A stretch of DNA of 64,000 nt from Pseudomonadota bacterium (GTDB taxonomy: Bacteria; Pseudomonadota; Gammaproteobacteria; Steroidobacterales; Steroidobacteraceae). Below are positions 1 through 8,416 of this stretch, one piece after another. The notes below the pieces were generated by a model, which saw only the letters and a program-made list of their open reading frames with translations, did not search any database and was not told the DNA's origin. The stretch is from positions 102,853 to 166,852 of the forward strand of contig JAEYUC010000043.1 of assembly GCA_023433705.1 (NCBI GenBank), given 5' to 3'. Both the position numbers and the translations under genes were made by a program. Numbering within the stretch: position 1 is the first letter of the stretch; each line of letters starts with the position of its first letter.

Positions 1-991
1 GGCTGCCCGTGAACTGCAGCAGCTGCGAGCCGTCCGCCGGCGCGACGTTGTCGGCCTGGTGCACGCGGCCGCTCGAGGCGAGCGTGTATTCGCCGCTCGT
101 GCGGATGTAGATAGGCCGCGTGTTGCGCGTGAAGTTCGGTCCGCGCAGGAACACGTTGCCGACGATCGAGCTGTTCGTCTGGCGGCCGCTCGCGCTCTGC
201 AGGTCCACGTCCATGTTGGCGCGGTTGTAGACCACGTTGTTCACGAAGACGAGGTTGCGGGCGCGCGAGAGCGGGTTGCGCTCGACGATGTGCGCGAACA
301 GGTTGCCCACGACCGTCACGCGTCCCTGGCCCGAGTTGCTGCCGAGGATCAGGCCGTAACCGTGACGCTCGATGCTGCCGCCGTCGTCCGTCGGATGAAT
401 CGACTGGTCGAGCGGCTCGGAGAAGATGTTGTTGCTGAGCGTGATGTTGTCGTAGTTGCCCCAGACGCTCGCGATCTCGTCGATCGCCCAGCTGAACGAG
501 CAGTGGTCGATGACGACGTTGCGCACCGGACGCGTATCGCTGCCTTCGATCTTGAGCGCGTCGCGGTTGGACGGATCCGGACCGTTCGCATCGTCGCCGA
601 CGCGGATGCGCAGATGCTGGACGAGCACGTCGGAGGCCTGGATGCGCAGCGCGGCGCCGCGCAGCATGATGCCGGGCGACGGCGCGGTCTGGCCCGCGAT
701 CGTCAGGTTGTCGTTGCGGACCATCAGGTCGCTCGTCAGACGGATCGTGCCCGACACCTCGAACACGCACACGCGCGGACCCGTCGCGTCGATACAGGCC
801 TTCAGCGAACCCGATCCCGACGCGTTCAGGTTGGTCACGCGGTGCACGGTGCCGCCGCGGCCGGCGGGCGTCTCGATACCGAAACCGACGCCTCCCTGGA
901 CCACCGGCACCGCCTGGGCGGCGATGGCGCCCAGCGTAACCGTTGCGGCCGCTAACAACTTCATCTTGGTCCGGACACTAGCAAGCTTCAT
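1..991 (-). CDS. Pectate lyase-like secreted beta-helix protein (3' end outside window)
   Basis: The frame stays open from an ATG at 991 to the window edge, giving at least 330 residues without a stop. A second in-frame ATG lies at 964. A GAGGGG ribosome site precedes the first ATG. The N-terminus has a signal peptide (KMKLLAAATVTLGAIAAQA). Then follow GSGSLKACIDATGPRVCVFE and a run of beta-helix rungs with repeated N-I/V/L-x-x-x-N-N motifs, including IDHCSFSWAIDE and LSNNIF. This pattern is typical of family PL1-type pectate lyases, which cleave de-esterified polygalacturonate by beta-elimination in the periplasm or outside the cell. The exact substrate cannot be read from the sequence, and the C-terminus is missing. 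A GH28 pectinase elsewhere in the window (49883-51301) fits a pectin-using lifestyle. Confidence 0.75.
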   Translation of the reverse strand, partial: MKLASVRTKMKLLAAATVTLGAIAAQAVPVVQGGVGFGIETPAGRGGTVHRVTNLNASGSGSLKACIDATGPRVCVFEVSGTIRLTSDLMVRNDNLTIAGQTAPSPGIMLRGAALRIQASDVLVQHLRIRVGDDANGPDPSNRDALKIEGSDTRPVRNVVIDHCSFSWAIDEIASVWGNYDNITLSNNIFSEPLDQSIHPTDDGGSIERHGYGLILGSNSGQGRVTVVGNLFAHIVERNPLSRARNLVFVNNVVYNRANMDVDLQSASGRQTNSSIVGNVFLRGPNFTRNTRPIYIRTSGEYTLASSGRVHQADNVAPADGSQLLQFTGS

Positions 992-1035
992 TGCGGAATT
1001 CCCCTCGGAAAAACGGAAGACAGTCGTCGGAAAGG

Positions 1036-1824
1036 TCAGATCGACTTCTGGACGGCGATCGACGGCACACCCTCGAGCCCGTTGGCGTTCACCGCGGTGA
1101 CGGCGAAGTACCACACGCCGCTTTCGAGCGAACTGATCGTGTACGACGTCGCGTTCGGGTCTTCGATGTAGACGCTCTGGTCGAGCTCCTCGGCGGTTCG
1201 ACCGTACGAAATGCGATAACCCGCGAGATCGTCGAGCGGCGAGCCGTCCATCTTCGACGGCGGCGCCACCCACTGCACGGAGGCGCCACCGGCGACGGGA
1301 GCGCCCGCTTCGGCGACCACGATCGTGAACGGGGCGATCGACGCCTGCAGCGAACCGTCGGCAACGGTCACCGTGATCGCTTCGTGCGAGCCGATGTCGC
1401 TCGCCGTGGGCGTGCCCGAGATTCGGCCGGTGGCGGCATCGAGCGTGGCCCAGGGCGGAAGATTGGCCGCCGTGAACGTCAGCGAGTCGCCGTCCGCGTC
1501 CTGCGCGATCGGCTGGAACTGGTAGAGCGCACCGACGATGGCCGTGCTGCCCGCCGAGCCCGTGATCGTGGGCGCGGAGTTACCCGCCGCCGGCGGCGTC
1601 GTGCCAGGATCCGGAGTCGGATCAGGCGTCGGCTGCGGAGTCGGAGTCGGCGAAGGAGTCGGCGTGGGCGACGGTGTTTCCGCCGGTGCCGATGCGGGAG
1701 GCGGACTGCTCGCGGTGCCACCGTCACTGCCGGCGCTGCCACCGCCACCACCGCAGCCGTAGCTGAACGCGATGACCGCGGCAGGTAGGAGCGCTCTTAC
1801 GAAATTGCGCGCATTGACTTGCAT
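1036..1824 (-). CDS. Secreted modular lipoprotein with Ig-like and fibronectin III-like domains
   Basis: This is a 262-residue protein with a GGAGGA ribosome site before ATG 1824. It has a hydrophobic signal ending SYGC, a weak lipobox, followed by a glycine run. Next comes a Pro/Thr-rich tether (about residues 40-80, PTPTPSPTPTP). A cadherin-like putative Ig domain covers about 83-165 (DADGDSLTF, ATGRISGTPTASD), and a fibronectin III-like domain covers about 175-262 (SYGRTAEELDQS, SGVWYFAVTAVNANGLEG). Such chains usually display or anchor extracellular enzymes or bind glycans. It lies 44 bp upstream of the pectate lyase-like gene on the same strand and may be co-transcribed with it. No catalytic motif is visible, so an accessory or binding role is inferred. 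Confidence 0.7.
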   Translation of the reverse strand: MQVNARNFVRALLPAAVIAFSYGCGGGGGSAGSDGGTASSPPPASAPAETPSPTPTPSPTPTPQPTPDPTPDPGTTPPAAGNSAPTITGSAGSTAIVGALYQFQPIAQDADGDSLTFTAANLPPWATLDAATGRISGTPTASDIGSHEAITVTVADGSLQASIAPFTIVVAEAGAPVAGGASVQWVAPPSKMDGSPLDDLAGYRISYGRTAEELDQSVYIEDPNATSYTISSLESGVWYFAVTAVNANGLEGVPSIAVQKSI

Positions 1825-1903
1825 GTGTCGGAATCCTCCGTCGCTGCCCGTCCTGGACAGGAGGCGATTTAGGACTCCGCGTGCAAATGTTTCAGCGCGA
1901 TGG

Positions 1904-1936
1904 AAAAAAAATGCCTGCAGACCCCCTCGTCTGCAG
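1904..1936 (-). terminator. Rho-independent terminator after the gene at 2043-2528
   Basis: On the minus strand CTGCAGA and TCTGCAG form a perfect 7-bp stem around an 8-base loop. A short spacer and eight T residues follow (plus-strand A run 1904-1911). It stands about 105 bp past the stop of the 161-residue gene. It separates that transcript from the lipoprotein and pectate lyase genes. The rest of the 1825-2042 gap shows no other clear signal beyond the lipoprotein ribosome site. Confidence 0.7.
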
Positions 1937-2042
1937 ATCGCGACAATCGAATTAATTCAAATGGTTACGCTACGTGAGCGGTACCGGGCCCCCAGAAGAA
2001 ATGTGAACCGGAGCGGCCGACCGCGGTGTCGGACGACGCCCG

Positions 2043-2528
2043 TCAACCCCCCGAGGGGGCGATGCACCTGAGCGTGCCCTTGTAGTTCTGCTCGACCATC
2101 GTGCGCAGCGACTCGCACATCGCGACGCCCTCCTCGTCGGTCAGCCCGTAGACGACGAGGCGGCCATCGCGCTCGCCGGAAGTGCCCGCGGTGGCGCTCA
2201 GGTAGGCAGACGGAATCGGTCGATCCTCGAAGAGTCGCGCGTAGCGCGGCGCGAGCTGGTCGCGGCAGACGGGTTCGTGCAGCTTGCACGACTCGCAGTT
2301 TTCGAGCGCCGCCTCCCAGTCCATGCGCACGCGGGCTTCGCAATCCGCCTGGCTACTGGCGCGGGTGAAGACCGCCATCTCGAGTTCCCGGTCGTCGAAC
2401 ACCGCGGTGGCGCGCATCTCGCCGTATATCGGCGAATCGATGACGAGTGGAGGAGCACTCTCGCTGTTCTGTTTGTACACGACGTAGCAGACGATCACGA
2501 ACGCGATCGTCGACAAAAGAGCTTTCAT
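2043..2528 (-). CDS. Small membrane-anchored periplasmic protein, unknown function
   Basis: I do not recognise this 161-residue protein. It begins with a GGGAGGT ribosome site and ATG at 2528. A single hydrophobic segment (MKALLSTIAFVIVCYVVYKQ) would anchor or export it. The remainder is acidic. Five cysteines lie in the predicted periplasmic part (near residues 63, 78, 81, 88 and 137, plus one close to the C-terminus, C155), including an NCESCKLHEPVC cluster that could form disulfides or bind metal. It reads leftward and is separated from the exopolysaccharide operon by a palindromic element. It ends in its own terminator, so it is probably an independent transcription unit. Confidence 0.6.
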   Translation of the reverse strand: MKALLSTIAFVIVCYVVYKQNSESAPPLVIDSPIYGEMRATAVFDDRELEMAVFTRASSQADCEARVRMDWEAALENCESCKLHEPVCRDQLAPRYARLFEDRPIPSAYLSATAGTSGERDGRLVVYGLTDEEGVAMCESLRTMVEQNYKGTLRCIAPSGG

Positions 2529-2563
2529 CGGACCTCCCTGGACCGGGAGCGATGATAGCGTCG

Positions 2564-2670
2564 AAAGATGGTGCCTGGCACGGAAAACCCGGGAGAAGCG
2601 GGGAGACCGTCACACAAGGCGCCTGCGTCCCACCGCTTCTCCCAGCTTTTCCGTGCCAGGCACCGTCTTC
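2564..2670. repeat. Palindromic intergenic element, copy A (same arms as 58871-58977)
   Basis: Two arms of about 36 bp face each other around a roughly 33-bp centre. The left arm begins AAGATGGTGCCTGGCAC and runs to GGGAGAAGCG at 2600. The right arm, 2634-2670, is its near-perfect inverse, with a few mismatches. The core GGTGCCTGGCACC-like sequence is itself palindromic. The element ends 3 bp from the stop codon of the nucleotide-sugar dehydrogenase and ends 36 bp before the start of the next gene. In RNA it would fold into a long hairpin and could act as a terminator or a stability element. Confidence 0.85.
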
Positions 2671-2673
2671 AAA

Positions 2674-4122
2674 CTACCAGCAGATGCCCTCGTACCCGCC
2701 GCGCAGGTCCGCGCGGTTAGGGAGGTTCACGAGATCGAGCACGATCTGGTCCTCGCGCACGCGCGCGGCCAACGCCTCGTTGAGCGCCGGCTGCTGCAGC
2801 CCGACGAGGATGACCTGGGACGGATCGATCATGTCGCCGATGTTCGCCCGCAGCAGCGTCGCGAGGTGCGGTATGTGCGACTCGATGTAGCTGCGATTCG
2901 CGCCGAGCAGGCGCGACATGTGCACCTCGGGATCGTAGATGCGCAGCTCGCAACCCTCGCCTATCAACTGCTTGGCGACGAGCACGAGCGGACTTTCGCG
3001 CAGATCGTCGGTGCCGGTCTTGAACGACAGGCCCAACATGCCGATACGCGGGCGGCCGAGCTTGAGGATCTGCGCCACCGCATGTTCGATGTGCACGCGG
3101 TTGCTCGGCAGCAGGCTCGACAACATCGGCACTTCGATGTCGTGCCGCTTCGCGATCGTGGTGAGCGCCCGTAGATCCTTCGGCAGGCACGACCCACCGA
3201 ACGCGAAGCCCGGCTTCAGGTACGCCGGCGAAATGTTGAGCTGCGTATCGGCGCACACCAGCCGCATCACCTCGTGCGGGTCGATGTCGAGCGCCTGCGA
3301 GATACGGCCGATCTCGTTCGCGAACGTGATCTTGAGCGCATGGAAGGCATTGCAGCTCATCTTGAGCGCCTCGGCCACGCGTACGTCGGTCACGAGGAAG
3401 CGGACCGGCAGGTGCGCGAATACTTCGCGCACGGCTTCGTTCGCCGCATCGCAAGTGCCGCCGACGATCGTGTAAGGCGGATGATCGTAGTCGCGGATCG
3501 AGGTTCCCTCGCGCAGGAACTCGGGCTGGAAACACAGGCCGAAGTCGCGTCCGGACTTCTTGCCGCTCGACTGCTCGAGCAGCGGCTCTATCTTCTCCTC
3601 GGTCGTGCCCGGCTGCACCGTCGAGCGGATCACGATCGTGTGGAACTCGCGTTTTTCACGCAGCGCCTTGCCGATCTGCTCGGTCAGCCGCAGGATCGCC
3701 GTGAGATTCTGGCTTCCGTTCGCGGCCGACGGAGTGCCGACGCAGACGAACGACAGGTCCGTTTCGCCGATCGCGCGAGCCGCGTCGTCGGTCACCGAGA
3801 CCCGGCCCGAATCGACCACGTCGCGCATGAGCTCCTGGATTCCCTCCTCGAGGATCGGCGACTTGCGCGCGCGGATCAGGTCGAGTTTCGTCGGGTCGAT
3901 GTCGCACCCGACCACCTTGTGGCCGTCGCGCGCCAGGCAGGCCAGCGATACGGCCCCGACGTATCCGAGGCCGAACACGCTGATGCGTTTGGGGTTGACC
4001 ACCCGCGGACGAGATTCGAGTTCGTCGATCTCGACTTCACCGGCGGCGCCATCGATGAACGGCGCCGCGCCGCGGGCGGAGATTTCCGGCGAGCCCGTCG
4101 CCGCGCCGTCAGTAGTAAGCAC
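2674..4122 (-). CDS. GDP-mannose/UDP-glucose 6-dehydrogenase family protein
   Basis: This 482-residue enzyme should oxidise a nucleotide sugar (GDP-mannose or UDP-glucose) to the uronic acid with two NAD+, supplying a precursor for exopolysaccharide. The Rossmann motif ISVFGLGYVGAVSLACLA lies near residue 47. The catalytic-cysteine motif FGGSCLPKDLRAL is present, as is the C-terminal NAD-domain motif GLSFKTGTDDLRESP. The overall wording is closest to AlgD-type GDP-mannose dehydrogenases. About 45 extra residues precede the Rossmann fold. The start used is GTG 4122 with AAGGAA upstream, overlapping the kinase gene by 14 bp. A GTG at 4002 would remove most of the extension. It is the last gene of the leftward operon. 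Confidence 0.88.
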   Translation of the reverse strand: MLTTDGAATGSPEISARGAAPFIDGAAGEVEIDELESRPRVVNPKRISVFGLGYVGAVSLACLARDGHKVVGCDIDPTKLDLIRARKSPILEEGIQELMRDVVDSGRVSVTDDAARAIGETDLSFVCVGTPSAANGSQNLTAILRLTEQIGKALREKREFHTIVIRSTVQPGTTEEKIEPLLEQSSGKKSGRDFGLCFQPEFLREGTSIRDYDHPPYTIVGGTCDAANEAVREVFAHLPVRFLVTDVRVAEALKMSCNAFHALKITFANEIGRISQALDIDPHEVMRLVCADTQLNISPAYLKPGFAFGGSCLPKDLRALTTIAKRHDIEVPMLSSLLPSNRVHIEHAVAQILKLGRPRIGMLGLSFKTGTDDLRESPLVLVAKQLIGEGCELRIYDPEVHMSRLLGANRSYIESHIPHLATLLRANIGDMIDPSQVILVGLQQPALNEALAARVREDQIVLDLVNLPNRADLRGGYEGICW

Positions 4123-4963
4123 TTTCGTTGCGTTCCTTGGAGCGATTGAGCGCCACGCCGAGCAGGTTCATCTCGGCGAGGATCTCCTTCGCGCCGCGCA
4201 GCATCGCGCGGCCGCTCTTCCCTTCCGATACCACGAGCAGCAGCGAATCGAACTGCGGCGCGAACGCCAGCACGTCATCCGAGGCGAGCAGCGGCGGCAT
4301 GTCGAATATCACGATGCGCCGCGGCACCTCGCGTTCGAGCGCCGCGGTGAACTCCGACATGCGCGGACTGTTCAGGAACTCGGACGAATGCTGGAACGCC
4401 CGCGCGTTCGGGATGACGCCGAGCCGCTCGGACTGCAGGTTGTAGACGACCTCGTCGAGCTCGGCCTTGCCGAGCAGGTAGTCGGACAGGCCTTTCTCGA
4501 AGCTCATGCCGAGGTAGTTCGCCACCTGCGGCCGCTGCAGGTCGAGATCGACCAGGAATACCCAGGTGTTCACGTCCTGCGAGAGCGCGAGCGCGAGATT
4601 GATCGCGGTCAGCGTCTTGCCCTCGCCCACGGACATGCCCGACACCGCGATCGAGCTCCACTTGTGCATGTCGAGCCGCCGCAGTACGCGCGTGCGCAGG
4701 ATCTTGAATGCACGCAACGCCGCCGTATCCGAGACGGCGGGCAACACGCACTGCCGCTCCATCGCGCGCGCGTCGACGCTCGCGGTACGGAAGCGGCGCG
4801 CCTGCTGCACCTCGGCGGGCTGGGCGCTCATGCGCCTCGGACGCTGGCGCAGGTTCGCCGATTCGATCGCGTTCGGGCGTTCGGACCCGGGTATCTGTCG
4901 CTCCGCGACGGGCGCACTGCCGGTGAAATTGCGGCGGATGGCGTCTTCGATCGGTGTACCCAT
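4109..4963 (-). CDS. Exopolysaccharide tyrosine autokinase (CpsD/CapB/EpsG type)
   Basis: This 284-residue cytoplasmic BY-kinase partners the chain-length protein encoded just upstream to control polymer length and export. It has a Walker A motif (SGMSVGEGKTLTAINLA), a Walker A' motif (FLVDLDLQRPQ) and a Walker B-like stretch (IVIFDMPPLL). The C-terminal tail is short and ends with two tyrosines (ESAYY), a reduced version of the usual tyrosine cluster. The first 90 residues are a basic, poorly ordered region. ATG 4963 is chosen because upstream starts would lie inside the preceding coding sequence. Its stop overlaps the start of the dehydrogenase. Presence beside a Wza-like protein and an outer-membrane barrel resembles exosortase-A-type exopolysaccharide clusters, although no exosortase is in this window. 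Confidence 0.88.
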   Translation of the reverse strand: MGTPIEDAIRRNFTGSAPVAERQIPGSERPNAIESANLRQRPRRMSAQPAEVQQARRFRTASVDARAMERQCVLPAVSDTAALRAFKILRTRVLRRLDMHKWSSIAVSGMSVGEGKTLTAINLALALSQDVNTWVFLVDLDLQRPQVANYLGMSFEKGLSDYLLGKAELDEVVYNLQSERLGVIPNARAFQHSSEFLNSPRMSEFTAALEREVPRRIVIFDMPPLLASDDVLAFAPQFDSLLLVVSEGKSGRAMLRGAKEILAEMNLLGVALNRSKERNESAYY

Positions 4964-4995
4964 GTTGATCTCGCTCTTTGGGCCTTGGGGAAATA

Positions 4996-6645
4996 TCAGA
5001 TGAAATTCTTTATCGCGTTGAACACGATCCACACACCAACTACTCCGCTCGCGCTGGCCGCGGCGAAGCGCCACGCGCTCTTGCGCCGCGAGCGCGAGTT
5101 GCGGATGGTCGGAATCGCCACGAGCGGCGACACGTTCAGGAGGTCGCGCACGTCGCGCGCTCCTCGCACTTTCGGATCGAGTGCCTCCGCCGCGACGGTG
5201 AGCGTGAGTCCGAGCGCCAGCGCGGCGACGAGACCGATCAGCAGGATCGCGAGTCTCTGCGGCTTGCTCGGCAGGCTCGGCAACATCGGCGACTGGATCA
5301 GCCGGAATTCGTCCGCGCGGCCTCCGACAATGGCGGCTTCACTCACCTCGGCATCCATCTGCCGGTTGAGCAGCTGCTCGTACTTCTCGCGCGCGATCGC
5401 CAGGTCGCGCGTCGCGTTCGCATACTCGCGCTCGACCTGCGGCGCGGCGGTCACGTTGCGCTCGATGCCGGCGAGCTTTGCGCGCAGCCCCGCGCTTTGC
5501 GCGCCGAGGCTCGCGAGTTGACTGTCGATAGCGTTGATCTGCGTACGCAGCTGCATGTTCACCGGCGAACCATCGGACAAGTTCACGTCCGCGCGTTCGC
5601 CGCCCGCGATGCGGGCCTCGAGCGTCTCGATGTCGCGCATCAGCCTGCGGATGTCCGGATGCTCCTCACCATACCGCTGGCGCGATTCGGCGAGCGTGGC
5701 CCGCTTCGCATTGAGCTGTGAACGCAGGCTGCTGCCCGCGCCCGCGCTGGTGCCGAATTTCAGACTATCGATCTGGCGGCGCAGCGCGACCATGTCCGGG
5801 TGGCTCTCGTCGTACGACGACTGCATGCGCGCGTACTGCTCCTCGAGCTGCCGCACGCTGCCGGCATTCGGACCCTGCGCGCGCGCGGTCTCGAGCTGCG
5901 CCGTGAGGAACACGCGTTCCTGGCGCAGCGAGCGCTGCTGGACCTCGATCTGCTGCAGCTGGCTCTCCACGCGATCCATCATCGACATGTTGACTTCGGT
6001 GAGCTCGGGCAACTGGCCGTAGTTCGCGCGCTTGAACTCGGCGAGTTTTCCTTCGAGCGAGGCGACGTGCGTGCGCAGCCGCTCGGCTTCCTTGGCGTAG
6101 AACTCGGCGGCGCTCGATGCGCGGCCCTGGCGCTGGCGCCGATGCTCGGCGAGGAACGCCGCCACGAGCCATTGCGCGCCCTTCTGCGCCTTCTCCGGCA
6201 CCTGGTTGTCGTATGACAGCGTGAACGCGTCGACGATTTCGCGCTCGCGGCCGGTGCGCGGATCGAGGATGGGCGTCGTCACGATCTGGACATTGATGTC
6301 GCGCCGGATCCGCTTGAGCGCGGCCGCCTCGTTCTCCTCGAACGCCGGCTCGAGATTGTGCTCGGCCTGAAGCTTTCGCAGGTTCGCGTCGGTCAACACG
6401 ATGCCCTTGAGGTTCTGCACGTACTGGTCGGCGTAACTCGACCCCGCGCTGGTGCCGGCCAGCGACTGCGCGCTCGATGGCTCATCTATCTCGACCAGCG
6501 CCGAGGAGGTATAGATGTCGGGCAGGGTCAGCGCCAGGAGCACGGCGAGCACGGCGATCGGAATCGCGATGCCGAACAGCAACGCGCGCCGCCGCGCGAT
6601 CGCATGCAGATAGTCGGAAAATTCTGGAGGGGCCGGCGAATTCAT
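4996..6645 (-). CDS. Polysaccharide chain-length determinant (Wzz/GumC family)
   Basis: This is a 549-residue inner-membrane polysaccharide co-polymerase. TM1 lies near residues 23-45 and TM2 near 475-500. Between them is a large periplasmic part rich in coiled coil (about 160-430). The proline-rich segment before TM2 (PSLPSKPQ) is the Wzz-family signature. It probably sets polymer length together with the tyrosine kinase, which is a separate gene here rather than a fused C-terminal domain. A TTG at 6660 overlaps the preceding stop. ATG 6645 has a GAGGAA ribosome site and is preferred. It sits 32 bp upstream of the kinase and 11 bp after the barrel gene. Confidence 0.88.
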   Translation of the reverse strand: MNSPAPPEFSDYLHAIARRRALLFGIAIPIAVLAVLLALTLPDIYTSSALVEIDEPSSAQSLAGTSAGSSYADQYVQNLKGIVLTDANLRKLQAEHNLEPAFEENEAAALKRIRRDINVQIVTTPILDPRTGREREIVDAFTLSYDNQVPEKAQKGAQWLVAAFLAEHRRQRQGRASSAAEFYAKEAERLRTHVASLEGKLAEFKRANYGQLPELTEVNMSMMDRVESQLQQIEVQQRSLRQERVFLTAQLETARAQGPNAGSVRQLEEQYARMQSSYDESHPDMVALRRQIDSLKFGTSAGAGSSLRSQLNAKRATLAESRQRYGEEHPDIRRLMRDIETLEARIAGGERADVNLSDGSPVNMQLRTQINAIDSQLASLGAQSAGLRAKLAGIERNVTAAPQVEREYANATRDLAIAREKYEQLLNRQMDAEVSEAAIVGGRADEFRLIQSPMLPSLPSKPQRLAILLIGLVAALALGLTLTVAAEALDPKVRGARDVRDLLNVSPLVAIPTIRNSRSRRKSAWRFAAASASGVVGVWIVFNAIKNFI

Positions 6646-6656
6646 GCACTCGTTCC

Positions 6657-7859
6657 TCAACGTCTTTTTTGTATTGGTTGCCAGATGACCGACGCCATCG
6701 CGCCGCTGGATGTGGCGTCATCGATTCCGTCCTCGAATTCCTGCCACGTGTAGTCGATTCCGACACGCAGCGTGAATTCTTCCTGCCATCGCCACTGCAG
6801 GCCGAGGTCGCCAGTTGCGTAGGTGCGCGCCTGATAGATGGCGTCCGGGTCCACGCTGTCGTCGTAGGTGCCGCGCACACCCATGAAGAGCGCCAGGCGC
6901 GGTGTCATGTCACGGGTCCAGCGCAGGCGAAGCTGGTCGCGCGAGATCACGAGCCCCGCGTTCGAGGGCCCGATGCTGCGCGACAGGTCGATGAACATCT
7001 CGTTGCGGCCGCGCTGAAAGCTCACGCCGGCGCCCGCCACCCAGGAGATGTCGTTGCCGCCGTCGATGAACTCGAGTTGCTCCGCGCCCACTCTGAAATA
7101 GGTGCGCGTGTCCGTCGCGCTGCGCGTGTCCCACTGCATCTGCAGGCCGATCGTCGTCGTGGACTCGTCGAGACTGGTTTCGTAGCGGCCACCGCGCGCA
7201 CGCAGCGTCCATGAACTGCGCTCGGTATTGCGGAACACGAGACCCGCGGCGGCGCCATACGTGTTGTAGTCGACCTGCGCGCCCTGAATCTCGCGATCGA
7301 AACTCACGTCGCTCGCCGCGACCTCGAACTGCAGTTCGCGGCGCGGCGACAGTTCGAACGTGACCGAAGGCTGCAATTGCAACCGCGTGCGGCGGTTCGC
7401 GACCAGCACGCGACCGGCGTCGCCGAAATCCGGCTCGCCGAGATCGCCATCGACGTCGGCGCCGGGCTGCTCGCTGTTGATGATGTCCTGTTGGGAGAAA
7501 TCGCCGCGCACGCGGGTATTCGCGCGCTGACCGGTATAACGCCAGTCGAGCTGCGTGAAATAGTCAGTGGCGTCCAGGTCCTTCTGGTTCGGAAAGTAGG
7601 TGGAACGCACGCGGGGCGTGATGCTGAAATCGTTGGCCTGCGTGAGTGCCCGGATCTCGAGCGCGACGTCGGCGAGCGGGCCCTGCACCTCGAGTTCCGT
7701 GCCGGGGATGGTGAGACGGTAGTTGTCGTCGTACATGTACCCGGCCTCGACGGTCGGGTTGAATTCCCAGGCCGCCGCGAACACCGACTGGCAGAGCGTC
7801 GCGGCGGCGAACGTCGCGCCGGCCAGGACGGGCCAACTACCTGCGTGCCGCGCGCGCAT
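6657..7859 (-). CDS. Outer-membrane beta-barrel protein of the exopolysaccharide cluster
   Basis: This 400-residue protein has a signal peptide (about residues 1-28, ending VFAAAW). Alternating amphipathic strands then run through the whole chain, with many aromatic-x-aromatic strand ends and tight turns. The sequence VEAGYMYDDNYRLT near the N-terminus matches the opening of the outer-membrane barrel found in exosortase-A-type polysaccharide loci. The C-terminus ends in a charged tail rather than the classic terminal phenylalanine. It starts 2 bp after the export-protein stop, so the two are translationally linked. A role in polymer passage or anchoring at the outer membrane is inferred from context. 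Confidence 0.75.
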   Translation of the reverse strand: MRARHAGSWPVLAGATFAAATLCQSVFAAAWEFNPTVEAGYMYDDNYRLTIPGTELEVQGPLADVALEIRALTQANDFSITPRVRSTYFPNQKDLDATDYFTQLDWRYTGQRANTRVRGDFSQQDIINSEQPGADVDGDLGEPDFGDAGRVLVANRRTRLQLQPSVTFELSPRRELQFEVAASDVSFDREIQGAQVDYNTYGAAAGLVFRNTERSSWTLRARGGRYETSLDESTTTIGLQMQWDTRSATDTRTYFRVGAEQLEFIDGGNDISWVAGAGVSFQRGRNEMFIDLSRSIGPSNAGLVISRDQLRLRWTRDMTPRLALFMGVRGTYDDSVDPDAIYQARTYATGDLGLQWRWQEEFTLRVGIDYTWQEFEDGIDDATSSGAMASVIWQPIQKRR

Positions 7860-7861
7860 TC

Positions 7862-8416
7862 TCAAGGCACCACCACGACGTCGCCGGCCTGCAGGTCGAT
7901 GTTCTGATCCATGCGGCGGCCTTTGACGACGTCGTTGTAACGGAACGGGATGGATTGTTTGCCGTTGGTCGTCCGTCGCAACACGACGATGTCGCCGAGC
8001 GAGGCGAATGGCGTGGTGCCACCGGCCATCGACAGGGCCTGCATGACGTCGACGCTGGGATTCATGATGAACTCGCCCGGCCGGTTCACCTGTCCGATCA
8101 CGTAGATCTTGTTGCCGCGGATCTCCTGGATCGACACGGTCACGACCGGGTCGGAGATGTAGCGCGCGAGCCGCTGACTCAACGTCTTGGTCAGGTCGGC
8201 CACGGTCTTGCCCTTCGCATCCACCTCGCCGACCAGCGGAAACGAGAATGCGCCGTCGGGCCGCACCAGCGCGGGCCTCTGCAGGTCCGGTTCCTTCCAC
8301 ACGCTGATCGACAACATGTCGCCGGGCTTCACCGTGTAGTTGGGGTCCTGCGCCATCGCCTGGGTCGCCGCGGCCAGCGCCACGACGATGAAGCACGCGA
8401 TCAGGAATTTCTTCAT
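7862..8416 (-). CDS. Polysaccharide export outer-membrane protein (Wza/BexD family)
   Basis: This 184-residue periplasmic/outer-membrane exporter has a cleavable signal peptide (AAATQAMAQ). A Poly_export domain starts at YTVKPGDMLSISVWKEPDL. It is followed by an SLBB-type segment (NKIYVIGQVNRPGEF, GDIVVLRR, LQAGDVVVVP). There is no lipobox, so it resembles the short non-lipidated versions in exosortase-associated clusters rather than full-length Wza (about 380 residues). It would form part of the channel that carries exopolysaccharide across the outer membrane. A strong GGAGAGAG ribosome site precedes ATG 8416, and the start overlaps the glycosyltransferase stop in an ATGA. Confidence 0.88.
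   Translation of the reverse strand: MKKFLIACFIVVALAAATQAMAQDPNYTVKPGDMLSISVWKEPDLQRPALVRPDGAFSFPLVGEVDAKGKTVADLTKTLSQRLARYISDPVVTVSIQEIRGNKIYVIGQVNRPGEFIMNPSVDVMQALSMAGGTTPFASLGDIVVLRRTTNGKQSIPFRYNDVVKGRRMDQNIDLQAGDVVVVP

Noticed and set aside
1825..1903. A cyclic-di-GMP riboswitch in the leader of the lipoprotein gene
   Set aside because: The leader lacks the conserved GEMM core and paired helices. Only the GGAGGA ribosome site is convincing.
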